The notes under the pieces were generated by a model. That model saw nothing but the letters and a program-made list of their open reading frames with translations. It did no database searches and was not told the DNA's origin. From Apostichopus japonicus (Eukaryota > Echinodermata > Holothuroidea > Aspidochirotida > Stichopodidae), in the NCBI RefSeq assembly GCF_037975245.1, contig NC_092568.1, positions 35,626,501 through 35,690,500 of the forward strand: 64,000 bases of DNA, written 5' to 3'. Position numbers and translations under genes: made by a program. Below, one piece after another: positions 35,001 through 44,139 of the stretch. Each line of letters starts with the position of its first letter. Positions within the stretch are counted from its first letter, which is position 1.

Positions 35001-35667
35001 TCTTCATATTCTTTATGTTTCTCAACCTCAGTTTACAAGTCCCCACAATTGGCATTGGATCATTGTTGTACATGCTCAGATGTTTGTGGTCTGACTCTTT
35101 AATCTCAGTGCCTTCAGGGACATACCTTTCAGGTATCACATTATATGATGCCCCTGAATCAATTTGAAACTTTGCAAGTGATCCTTCAACTTGGAACGTG
35201 GCATATAATTTGGTCACATATGGACTCACTCTGTTTATATCAACATTGTTAACATCTTCCTGTAATGTTACAGACAGAACTGATTCACTCGAAGATTGTG
35301 CCTTTTCATCACTACTTTCACTACTCAAGTCAACCTGTTTGACTGATTTCTTATGACTCTTATGAAAATCTGACTTTTTCTTTGACTTCCATTTGGTTTT
35401 ACATTTCACTGCGAAATGATTCATATTTCCACATTTCGAACAAGATTGGTCATATGCTGGACATTTCATTTTGTCTGCCTCATGACTTCTTCCGCAGTAC
35501 CTACAGTCTTCAACCCATTTACCTTTGTGGCATCTTGTCTTTGGGTTGTACTTGACAGCATGGACTTCAGCACTTTGATCACTCATACCTTTTATTTGTG
35601 CTGCAGCCACTTCAGCCGCCTTACAAATGTTAATACATTTTGGGAGATCCAAATCTGCTGTTTGCAA
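32068..35667 (-). CDS. pol: Gypsy pol polyprotein with gag zinc-knuckle N-terminus
   Basis: A 1199-codon uninterrupted frame. In order: two zinc-binding knuckles (residues ~55-89, CRYC..H and CSKCGNMNHFAVKC), aspartic protease with DSGA at 170-173, reverse transcriptase (~330-520, with CDLKEGF 406-412, MPFGI 439-443 and IADD 467-470), RNase H (~615-735, DAS 622, TDHKPL 683-688), integrase (~835-1000, D901, D955, E991 with 35 residues between the last two) and a basic tail. The integrase zinc finger has SHTGI but the expected first His is Asp837, and CSIC supplies the cysteines. The ATG is probably not a true start: the frame continues the gag product, whose upstream part is broken. Activity cannot be inferred. 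Confidence 0.93.
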   Translation of the reverse strand: MQTADLDLPKCINICKAAEVAAAQIKGMSDQSAEVHAVKYNPKTRCHKGKWVEDCRYCGRSHEADKMKCPAYDQSCSKCGNMNHFAVKCKTKWKSKKKSDFHKSHKKSVKQVDLSSESSDEKAQSSSESVLSVTLQEDVNNVDINRVSPYVTKLYATFQVEGSLAKFQIDSGASYNVIPERYVPEGTEIKESDHKHLSMYNNDPMPIVGTCKLRLRNIKNMKKFSVQFVVVQGNKQVPLLGSRASQQMKLIKVLYENIDNKPTESSENKGEVKQIEKTNLPLKKENVIKDYHDIFTGLGCMPGKVHLETDPDVMPVIIPPRRVPLSIKPKLKEELKRAEKLHVIEKVDEPSDWVSSLVSIIKPSGKLRVCIDPQPLNKALKREHYPLPVIEDILPSLNDVKVFSKCDLKEGFLQCELDESSSKLTTFQTPWGRYNYKRMPFGISPAPELFQQRLDQNLEGLEGVHIIADDILVTGKGKTEAEADKDHDRNMTKLLARCRERSIKFNRDKFEFKCKEINFIGHVVTKDGRKVDPKKVEAIVDMPKPTDIAAVQRFVGMVKYLSKFLPSLSDTCEPIRRLTHMDAKWSWGQDQDAAFKEVKRSVSSTPVLKYFDPQSETEGQGDASEKGIGFTLMQQGQPVTFSSRALTTAETRYSQIEKELLALIFGLERNHQFTYGRKIKLWTDHKPLVSISKKQITTAAKRLQRLLLRLVQYDVDIVYKQGKEMYLADTLSRAFLQNEERSAVEVETESVNIIDFLPVSKATRKQIQDSTNSDPVCQNLKRYITEGWLEDKKLLPTGTSTYFQIRDELSIQDGIIFKAQRCVIPTPLRRDIKEKLDNSHTGIESTLRRARDTVYWPGMSKKVKGYVEQCSICNTYRTQQSKEPLVSHDIPDHQGEKVGVDIFTIDGTDYLCIVDYFSDYFEVDTLLNKKDAPAVIKIMRRYFSTHGIPVTVQSDNGPPFSSREFADFAQSYQCDHATSSPLFPQSNGKVENAIKTAKTLIKKAKQDKQDFYLSLLSWRNTPSEGLSSSPSQRHFSRRTRTVIPTAKKLLTPKVVKEVKQKKKKRNEKQARYYNRSAKLLPELNKGQTVRVQPSGREKVWEKASVEELVNKRSYKIITEDGREFRRNRKHLRATKEPLIDRSELFYDVNDSQNSLPTSSDCSNNDAARNESSSTTQEPEPYLKRSQRNRKQRPDCVCCK

Positions 35668-36125
35668 TAATTTTTTTCTGAGTATTTCTACTAGCTATGC
35701 CGCATACAATACGATCTCGAATCATTTGATCCTTTAGTGTGCCATATTCGCACGAGGATGCAGAAATTCTCAGTTTCACAACAAATTCGTCAAACAATTC
35801 ATTCGGTTCCTGAGTGCAGTTATTAATTTTCAAAGATTACGTTTGTCTGCCCAATACAGTATGCTTCCCATAAGCTCATTATTTTTGCAATTTTTGTACG
35901 ATCTACAGCATTTTCATATGGTAAATTGTTGTGGATTTCCAATGCCTCAGGGCCTATACAAGTTACAAATGTTGCCACCTGGATTTTCTCATCTTTTTTA
36001 TCCAACTCAGTCAGAGTGACATAACTATCCCACAACAATCTGAATTTCTCCCAGTTCTTCTTCAAATTACCCCTGAGGTCCAAGTTTTGTGGTAATGGCA
36101 CTGTAATAGTACTCATTTTTGTCAC
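35630..36125 (-). pseudogene. gag: Gypsy gag, frameshifted
   Basis: Starts at 36125 (MTKMSTITVPLPQNL, W-rich capsid-like region with WEKFRLLWDSY) and stops at 35823. The capsid continues in a second frame (EPNELFDEFVVKLR, QMIRDRIVCGI) to about 35665, then in the pol frame. The first break is near 35830. The second coincides with a T7 run at 35671-35677 (A7 on the sense strand). Two shifts within gag point to decay or homopolymer sequencing error rather than one programmed shift. Confidence 0.85.
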
Positions 36126-36648
36126 AAAATTATGCTACTCTACGGCTAAAGTCTGATCTAACAATGACCTTGAAATTGAAAAACAGACCTTAACTCTTTT
36201 CAATTACTTTTATGTACTTTGGGAGTTTGGCCTATCACAAAATAACTCTTTTAGTACTGTCGACTTCACTGTGATGACTTTACTTTGACTCTGTGGTGTC
36301 AACACGAAATGTTATTTAGCAACCCTTCTAAACGATACCCCCTGTAAATTGCTTCAGTACTTTGATCATTTATGTTCACACAAAATACAACGCAATACTC
36401 GGAAACGTCTCCACACAGGCTATGTTCATAAACACGGCAATCACCAATGTTATACTGTACGTGCAAAGGCCTACTGTACGTTATCTTTAACGTCTACACG
36501 TGCAATAACTGTATTAAATGCTACGGCAGCCTAACACGCTTACGTAAAATAGCCTAGATTCGGATATTACCCTCAGGTTGATCATACAAGATCGCCAATT
36601 TGTGACCTTTGACGTTAAACAAAGCCCTATACTTTGGTCATTAAACCA

Positions 36649-36664
36649 CTCACTTCTGACACCA
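36649..36664 (-). promoter_or_regulatory. Primer-binding site, Leu-tRNA type
   Basis: Next to the 5' LTR the minus strand reads TGGTGTCAGAAGTGAG. TGG complements the CCA tail, and TGTCAGAAGTG complements the acceptor end of animal tRNA-Leu(CAA), known to end ...CACTTCTGACA. Confidence 0.8.
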
Positions 36665-36813
36665 TGTTGTGATCTTCACGTTCTGTGCTCAAACTGACAC
36701 AATGAAGGCAAATAAACGCTTGATAAAGTTAACAGATTTAATTACGTTCTCGTGCTTCGCTTGACAACCACAGAGTGGTGTCATACAAGTATACAAACTT
36801 TCATATCGTTACA
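36665..36813 (-). repeat. 5' LTR of the Gypsy element
   Basis: 149 bp, identical to the other LTR apart from two visible substitutions (AACAGATTT versus AACAAATTT, and CATACAAG versus CATTCAAG). Confidence 0.95.
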
Positions 36814-36818
36814 CGAGG

Positions 36819-36970
36819 GAGCCAGCTAAACCCTCGCCTGTGTTCTAATAAAAGATGAGACTTATTTGTCCTGTGTTTATCTTCGTTATTGTGTTCTGAG
36901 TTTTAACTTGCCAATCCACGACCATGTCCCTGCCAAGAAGTTAATTCGGGGTACCTCGCTCGACGCTACA
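36819..36970. mobile_element. Right part of the older split LTR-like sequence
   Basis: Continues 31538-31759 across the Gypsy insertion. Contains CTAATAAAAGATG and ends CGACGCTACA. See the left part. Confidence 0.45.
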
Positions 36971-37436
36971 CTTAACGGAGAGATAACATTTATATCCTTC
37001 TTGAGTCACCATTTGTGGTGAAAACAAAGCTTGTGAATTTTTCAAAACATATCCGGTAATAAGTGTACATATGAATTTGTTTTGTGACATTTGACGCAGC
37101 GAGTGTACAGTCTACAGACAACCCCCCTCCCCCACCCACCCCCACGCAACGAGAAGTCTTGTTCAATGGAAAACAGCACAGCTCCCGTGCTTAGTTCTAG
37201 AGCAGTATTTTTTCTAGTCGGAATGTATTTGTTTCTATGTTTCTAACACCGTGTTCTTATGAACTACAAACTAAGTGAAAAAAAACTCGTACATTTAGGG
37301 ATGTGGCGGGTACTCTATGACAACTTTGCTGTTGGAAACAACAAGGTTGCACATCTGAAGAGATCGAGTCTAGACAAACAAGCTACGATGGTCAAAGTAC
37401 ATACATATCTTCATAGTGTTAACTAACCAATCATTA
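36971..37436. other. Intergenic
   Basis: A C-run occurs near 37124-37143. A short exon-like open stretch (37298-37399, MWRVLYDNFAVGN in frame) follows an acceptor-like TTTAG and ends near GTACAT; the family is not recognised. Confidence 0.35.
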
Positions 37437-38880
37437 GCTTTTTTGGTTCCTTGGCGAAGGCAAAAGGAATTTATGCGACGGTGATGACGTGTGTATGTGT
37501 GTTTTTGTATGTGACACTTCCTCGTAAACGCTCTAACTTCAGATGGATAACTGGAGTCGGTTTCATATGTGGTATTTAGTTTATCCTTAGGTAGAACTTG
37601 TTTGGGACTTGTTGATATTGGTCAAAGGTCATTTGAGCTCAGCACGGGGTCAAAGTCTGAAACGTTGTTCACACAATATTTCAAGGAGTAGAAATTGCAG
37701 GAAGTTCAAACTTTGTGAGTAGACTATCTGTAGTGTTTCCATGAATGTCAAAGGTCACTTAAACTCAACAAAGGGAAAAATTTGTGAAAATCTTGCAGAC
37801 ATGATATCTCAAGGAAGGTCGCATGTGCAGTTCTGATATTTGGCATGTGGGTTATTTGATGTAGGTCAGAGTTCATTTAAGGTCACCAAGTGTCCAACCT
37901 TGAACACTATGTAAATACGATATTTCCAGATAGAAAACTGCATTGTTTTGTATATCTGGCTATGGCTTCTCTACAATGATTACAAGAACCCTATTGTTTT
38001 TGGTTGAGGGTACAGATCATTTGGGTTCAGCAGAGGTTACACTCTGGAAATTGAAAAGATGACATGATAAGATAAGCAGTTTCATCAGATTTCATATTGG
38101 CATAGGCCTTTGACTTTCCTATAATGAGTACAGCAAACCCGTAATTCATTGTGACGTTAAAGGTCACTTGAGGTCAGCAAGGGGGAAAGTGTAAAAACCT
38201 TAAAAGCACTGTAGCTGAATAATTTTGTTTTCAAGTTTAGACTTCTAATTGGCTTAAAGTCAATGGATGTTTAAGGCTAGTATAATCCAACCTTTCTTAT
38301 TAGTTAGGGAGTGGTCTGCAGTTTTCTTTGGGTTGCAGCATGCCAGTTTGTACAAGGATACGGTGTACAGGAAAGCACAAAATTGGTCAGACCTTAATTG
38401 ATATTGTTGGACATTATGAAATTGAGAACGGTTTTCATTTTTAAGAACGTAATTAGTAACTCCTGAAAGTTAACACCACGTCAGGGTAATATTTCATTGA
38501 TTTCACTAACTTGGTACACACCCATGCTCCCACCATACTTAATTGGTTCAGGTTTAAGATGCTGTTTAAGTTGTCTTTTGTATTTAAGTACAGTGAGATA
38601 TTACTGAACAATATCTTAAACTGTCTGAATGGTCTATATGACAGACCTCAGGGATTTATTTTGGCACAAAATCCTTGACCTTAACCTATTACATTTGCCC
38701 TTAGTAGTGCTTCCTATTTCAACAAGTACAATTAGTGACAGATATGGTCTAAATATTTGCCCAAATATCATGCTGATGGAAGGTCATTTGAAGTCAACAG
38801 AGGTAAACGTCTGGTAACCCTGGAAGCTTGCAAACTCAATTATTTTTTTGATTAACGGCTTTTCTGTGTCACTGTCATAG
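37437..38880 (+). repeat. Dispersed repeat with degenerate internal tandem units
   Basis: Starts TTGGTTCCTTGGCGAAGGCA, like 22440 and 60808. Inside, phrases of the type AGGTCAYTTGAGGTCAGC recur near 37627, 37753, 37869, 38015, 38161 and 38778, the first five spaced about 115-150 bp apart. No coding sequence. Probably a non-autonomous DNA transposon. Confidence 0.6.
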
Positions 38881-39559
38881 GATTTGACTTTTCCTGAGAG
38901 GGTTTTCCACTTCCACTAATGACCGTTATCTGTCATCAACATTCAGAAGGGTAACATCTTTGCAATGATCAAGTTATCTGGTATGATGTTCTGGTACTTG
39001 ACTTCATGACACATTGTCCTCAGTTCTATCAATCAAGTGATTCCATAGTCAGTAAGAACTTATAAGGCAAGGAATCACTAAGTCTGCTGGCTTTCTGGTT
39101 ATTGATTTCCGAACACTCCCCAACATTATATGTCAAACTGATTACCGCTATCATCTGGCAGAGTTTTCTCTTATTATCTCCCACATTCAGAGCATCCATC
39201 CGCCCAATTAAGCTCTTGCCTGTCCAGTTTTTCTCTGAAATGAATGACAATATTTGAAACTCGTCAATACCAATGTAAATACTACAACTCCTGGTAGCAA
39301 CGGCGTTCGAACGTATACCAGAAACTAAATACCAAATCTCTGCTAGAACGCACATTACGGCTTACCATGTAGTTCGCCAAAAAAAAAACTTATTTTGATT
39401 TTCTGTTAATTTCTGATCACGTGAAATTCAGGCAGAATACGTTTTTAGTCTATATTCTGTTAATTCTTATCCCGGTGTTTCTATGTGAATTTGTGTCTTC
39501 TTCTCTTTCACAGTTACGATAGGTTCTTCTTTGACGGCAAAAAGATAGACAAACAAATA
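38881..39559. other. Intergenic
   Basis: No recognised gene. A splice-acceptor-like CTCTTTCACAG at 39501-39511 is followed by a short frame YDRFFFDGKKIDKQILDI and a stop, which could be a terminal exon of an unidentified gene. Confidence 0.35.
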
Positions 39560-39917
39560 TTAGACATCTAAACAAAATATATAAGTTTTCATATTACGTT
39601 TAAAAATATTAACATTTGGCAAGCATTTCAAATTTGGGGGAAGACTGTTCCACGACCTTGTCTCCAGAAAATTTAAAGGACCTTTTACCATTCCCAGATC
39701 CAACAGGAGTAAGTAAAACATTATTAGAGTAGCTAGATCTAGTTTTGTACGAATGGCTATCTCTCAGTAGAATAGTATTATCAGTAAGGTAATCTGGAGC
39801 CAGGCCGTGGACACATCTATACATTAGAATATTCCTGAAATATAATGCACGTTGACGGACATTTAGCCACTTCAATTCATCAATAAATATCTGTAACATG
39901 CACATCCCGAAGCCCAC
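39560..39917 (-). mobile_element. LINE ORF2 C-terminal fragment
   Basis: The minus-strand frame has LKWLNVRQRALYFRNILMYR, HGLAPDYLTDN and SFKFSGDKVVEQ, the region after reverse transcriptase in CR1/L2/Jockey-type LINEs (compare LHWLPIRDRVVFK in the intact LINE at 54307). No RT motifs remain. Confidence 0.72.
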
Positions 39918-40018
39918 ACCCAGAACTTCGTTACCACCGTAGTTTCCTATATTGATTCATAATGCAACGATTCATGGTTCAGTTTTTCAATGCAAGTGAC
40001 CTTGAACCGCTTTCTAGT

Positions 40019-40841
40019 CACTTCGCCCAACAACCATTTCGCCCAACTGCCATTTCGTCCAACCAGCCTGGTCATTTCGCCCAACCAGTCTGGTCATTTC
40101 GCCCAACCAGCATGGTCATTTCGCCCAACCGTGTTGGTCATTTCGCCCAACCTTATTTTTACTAATATTCAGTCAGAATAATATTACTTTTTCTTTTCCA
40201 CTAGTTCCATTTGATTTATTTTGGGTTATGTTACTTCGTAATAGGTAAATAAAAAAGTGAGGTCCGCTCGATATCGATCGGAGTCTGAGCAGTTATTTCG
40301 GGTATAATGGGAGGATTACACTACTTTAGGCGTTTACGCATACAATGGAAGTTATATTATTATAACAAACACAGGGGAATCGGTCGTCATAAAAACCTAT
40401 CAAACCTAACCCCTAAAACACTGATCCATCCTACTGACTAACAATTCCCGAACGTTTCCTTATGAAATTGAAAAAAATAAATATAAAACCCGTCCGTAAT
40501 ATTGAAGTACTATATTTAATCAATGTAACCACTTTATCAATGTAACCACATATGTAATCACATAAGTAGGCCTAATCAATTTAACCACGACTTCAAGTTT
40601 CCTTAACACCTAACACACTGATCGATCCTCAAGTTTCCTTAATATTCGGTTTGTATCCTGTAACGTTAACAATTCCCGAACGTTTCCTTTTGAAGTATCA
40701 TATTTAATCAAGGTTGTGCGAAATGACCAGGCTGGTTGGGCGAAATGACCAAGCTGGTTGGGCGAAATGACCAGGCTGGTTGGGCGAAATGGTAAGGTTG
40801 GGCGAAATGGTTGTTGGGCGAAATGGTTGTTGATCGAAGTG
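40019..40841. mobile_element. Foldback-like element with minisatellite arms
   Basis: Both arms consist of 22-bp units containing CATTTCGCCCAACCAG, in opposite orientation: left 40019-40155, right 40711-40841. The outermost ends are CACTTCG / CGAAGTG. The 550-bp centre is AT-rich and duplicates AACAATTCCCGAACGTTTCC. No clear target duplication. The frames reading FAQPAWSFRPT are repeat translations. Confidence 0.75.
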
Positions 40842-42302
40842 TCCTGCTTCCCCTTGAACCCATCATACACATCTTGACGGTATCGCCACTTAGTACACTG
40901 TAGTGTAGTGTATGCAAACGAAAAGATCCCCCATAGATAACAACAATAGTAGCTGCAACAATAAGTATATGGCAAGTCACTGACAAAGTTATTGATTGAT
41001 AAAATGTAAATATTCTAAACTGCGATTAGACAAAGTTATTGATTGATAAAATGTAAATATTCTAAACTGCGATTAGATATGGGGCCGTGCGTACGTTTTT
41101 TTTACCAGAGTAAGAAACGAAGAGTAAATCCATTTGTCATTCATTCTGGAGCCTTAAGGTTAGCACATCTTAATTTATATTAGTTATTTCATTTCTGTTA
41201 ACGTAGCTTAGTTGACTCCTCTTTATAAATTTTATATTTATACTGGCATGAATACATAAATATAGCCTAATACAAATCTAAGAAAGAAAACAAAATAAAG
41301 AAAATGAAGAAGCCACACAATGTTGTGCAACTTGGAAACACTTGAAAAAGAGCACAGTTGTTTCCTACTTTAAATTAAGAATTCACGCGACGTTGGGCTG
41401 GGTATTATGAATGTGCCTGTGAGCGTAAAAACATTTTCACATTTCACGAAAAGATCTAAGTTTTGTCCAGAGCTGGGAAGTAAGATTCGGGCGATGTTGG
41501 GTATATGAGGTCAGTCGGGAACGATTATATAAAATAAAATAAAATTGAACCGCGTTCGGATATGTAAATTAATTTCTTAATAAATAACTTAACCTAGATA
41601 CGTGGTTACGAATTCCTGTAGAGGTTCTTTTCAATGATACAGTACAGAGGGTTTTTAAAGATAGATGTTAGGGGATAGTTGAATGAATTAGGTCTAACTG
41701 AATTTAACTTTCGTTAAATTAACACGCCAACGACATGATTTATATATTAAATCCATGTTTTTCAATTTTTTTCATTTACTGGTTAGCAACCGACTTTCCT
41801 TGCCCTCTCTACCCCCTCCCACCACCCTATCCTACACCACCCTACCCGACACCATGCCAGCCAAGAAAAACATACTAAAACACGTATATCAGTGTATAAC
41901 CCATACAAATTCCATTTATGTTTCATACACTGTAAAACACTGTGGGCGTTTTTTTAAATATTAAAATAAGACCAATATAGCACCCTTTTCAACCGGCTCT
42001 CCTAACCCTCTCTACCCCATCCCCGCAACCTATCCGACCCCATCCATGCCACCCAATATAAACATACTAAAACACGTATATTGATACCTGCGTATAACCC
42101 ATGCAAATTCCTTGTCTATTTTATACATTGTAGAAAACCGTGGGCGTTCTTTTTAAAATAATAAGACCAATGTTCCACCCATTTGATTTTTCTTTTATCC
42201 TAAGGTTATTCCACCTAATCCCCGCCCCACCCACCCTATCCCCATGTGACAGTGGCAATTCACCCTATGGCATCCCCTATGTGCCCATTCCAGTGATCTG
42301 AT
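40842..42302. other. Intergenic
   Basis: Holds a 53-bp direct repeat (40985-41037 and 41038-41090 region, ACAAAGTTATTGATTGAT) and two diverged copies of a block (about 41830-41970 and 42010-42170) with ACATACTAAAACACGTATAT. No gene. Confidence 0.55.
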
Positions 42303-42640
42303 GCACATGGCTCGTCATACGCCATACATACTGAGTGTCCATTCCATTCATCTCATACACATGGCTCGCTATACATACTGAGTGTCTATTCCATTCATCT
42401 CATACACATGGCTCGCCATACATACTGAGTGTCCATTCTATTCATCTCATACATATGGCTCGCCATACATACTGACTGTACATTCCAGTCATCTCATACA
42501 CATAGCTCGCCATACATACTGAGTGTCTATTACAGTCATCGGAAACACATGGCTCGCCATACGCCATACATACTGAGTGTCCATTCCATTCATCTCATAC
42601 ACATGGCTCGCCATACCCCATACGTACATACTGAATGTCC
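42303..42640. repeat. 47-bp minisatellite, about 7 units
   Basis: Units contain ACATGGCTCGCCATACATAC, TGAGTGTCCATTCCA and TTCATCTCATAC, with some units carrying an extra CGCCATAC. Confidence 0.92.
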
Positions 42641-43184
42641 AGGGTTCATTGTAATGCCCTTAAACCCTACAGCTATACTGTTGGCTCATCTCGACATTTT
42701 ATACTGTACTCACATGTATTAGAGAACTACATCACATTGATGATGCAATTCAGTGTGAAGCAGACGACAGCCTCCACGACCAAGACGGTTTGGAAACAGT
42801 TTCTGGGTTATAAAAATAGGGGTTGCATCAAATGAACCAGATTTTGCCTGTTGAGGTTGGTATCAGAGTGTATGTTATGTTATGTAAATTGTGTATATTG
42901 TCAAGTGAAGCTCATTTGCACATCGAAAGTATTTGGACGGCTGTGTATGCCAATGTTATTTCTGCTATTTGTAGTTTAATTAGTTGGGGTAGCAGCTGTA
43001 ATTGTTGGTAGTTTCGAGGGCATTCCAGTACCGAGTCTGGAGTGAGACACTTCGTCAATATATGTACTTAATGCTTCTTAATGCTACTTAATGCATTTTG
43101 GCTAACTTGACGATGATCACACAGTCACAGTCTTGCTGCAAGAGGACTGGGGTTGAGAGCGGATCAGTCGTTTGGTAGTTTGGT
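42641..43184. other. Intergenic
   Basis: No recognised gene or repeat between the minisatellite and the MITE. Confidence 0.5.
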
Positions 43185-43536
43185 CAGTGGCGGAGCTAGG
43201 GGTATTGGTCAGGGGGGCGAGAATGGTCTGTAGGGGCGCTTTCGACACTATCTAAGTGAACGCCACCACCGGTTGGCGCGGAGCGTACAGAATTGTTTTT
43301 GAGTAAAGATACTCCCTAGATCGCCGGATATGACCCTTTCCGGTCATCGCCATTTTGTCAGAAAATTACACCAACAAAATGTGACAAATGTCAATAGGTA
43401 TTTGAGACCGCAATAAAAAAGTCAATAATCGCGAATAAGTAAAAAGTGGTAAAAAGCTGAAAAGGGCGCCAGCAGTCCATTTGAGTCCGTCGGGTGAAGC
43501 ATCCGCCCCTCTGACTATATGTACGCTCCGCCACTG
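43185..43536. mobile_element. hAT-like MITE, family A, copy 4
   Basis: 352 bp, termini CAGTGGCGGAGC / GCTCCGCCACTG, with a perfect 8-bp duplication AGTTTGGT at 43177-43184 and 43537-43544. It lies about 0.6 kb upstream of the dehydrogenase start codon. Confidence 0.93.
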
Positions 43537-44027
43537 AGTTTGGTTTTCGTGCCCAGGTTCTTCCCTAGGTGACTTTTCTTTAGAAAGTAATTATGTACTT
43601 AATGCACGCAAGACAACGTGTATGTTTCCTATTTTTTGCTACGCCTCGCTCGGCAGGAGAGTCCTCATAGCTTGTTAAGCATATATTGGAACCTCTTAAC
43701 GCCACAATACGCCCGTTGCATTGGTCATGAAAGTTTTCTCTATCACGTACCCTAACGTTGATGGTTGGGTTTGTTTTCCCTTTGATGTAACTATATCAAA
43801 AGGATTTTTACTTATTTTTGAATTCTAGACTGCATAAGTGGGGGTAACAACAATTAAGTAAGGCATCAGTACGTATACACGTAGCCTACTTAGATAAACA
43901 AACTTTGACCGTAGCATACTTTTATAGTCAAACTTTTCTAGGTCAGTCGGCCTGTGAATGACGCTGCAAAAAACGGAAAACTAAACACATGTAGTCTGTT
44001 ACTTGATAACATAAGGTCTGTGCTTGG

Positions 44028-44034
44028 TATATAT
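44028..44034 (+). promoter_or_regulatory. Candidate TATA box of the dehydrogenase gene
   Basis: TATATAT 106 bp upstream of the start codon in an otherwise mixed sequence. A start site about 30 bp downstream would give a 5' UTR of about 80 nt. Position-based guess. Confidence 0.35.
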
Positions 44035-44139
44035 GAACAGGCCATTTAACACTGACATTGGCAAGTGAGTTAGCGCTGAGTCGAATTCATCCACAATTTC
44101 TGTTTCTCAAGTTCGGGGGTAAAAGTTTACCAATTCAGA

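Larger units (their letters stand above)
31760..36813 (-). mobile_element. Gypsy/Ty3-type LTR retrotransposon
   Basis: 5054 bp, bounded by 149-bp LTRs that differ at about two positions and by the duplication CGAGG (31755-31759 and 36814-36818). Transcription order on the minus strand is: 5' LTR, primer site, broken gag, pol, polypurine tract (complement of 31909-31921), 3' LTR. Pol order protease-RT-RNase H-integrase is Gypsy type. Near-identical LTRs suggest a fairly recent insertion, but gag damage argues against autonomy of this copy. Confidence 0.95.

Noticed and set aside
39962-40181. ORFs with FAQPAWSFRPT repeats
   Set aside because: Minisatellite translation present in several frames and in the inverted arm.
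42303-42640. CRISPR-like array
   Set aside because: Head-to-tail 47-bp minisatellite without unique spacers in a eukaryotic genome.
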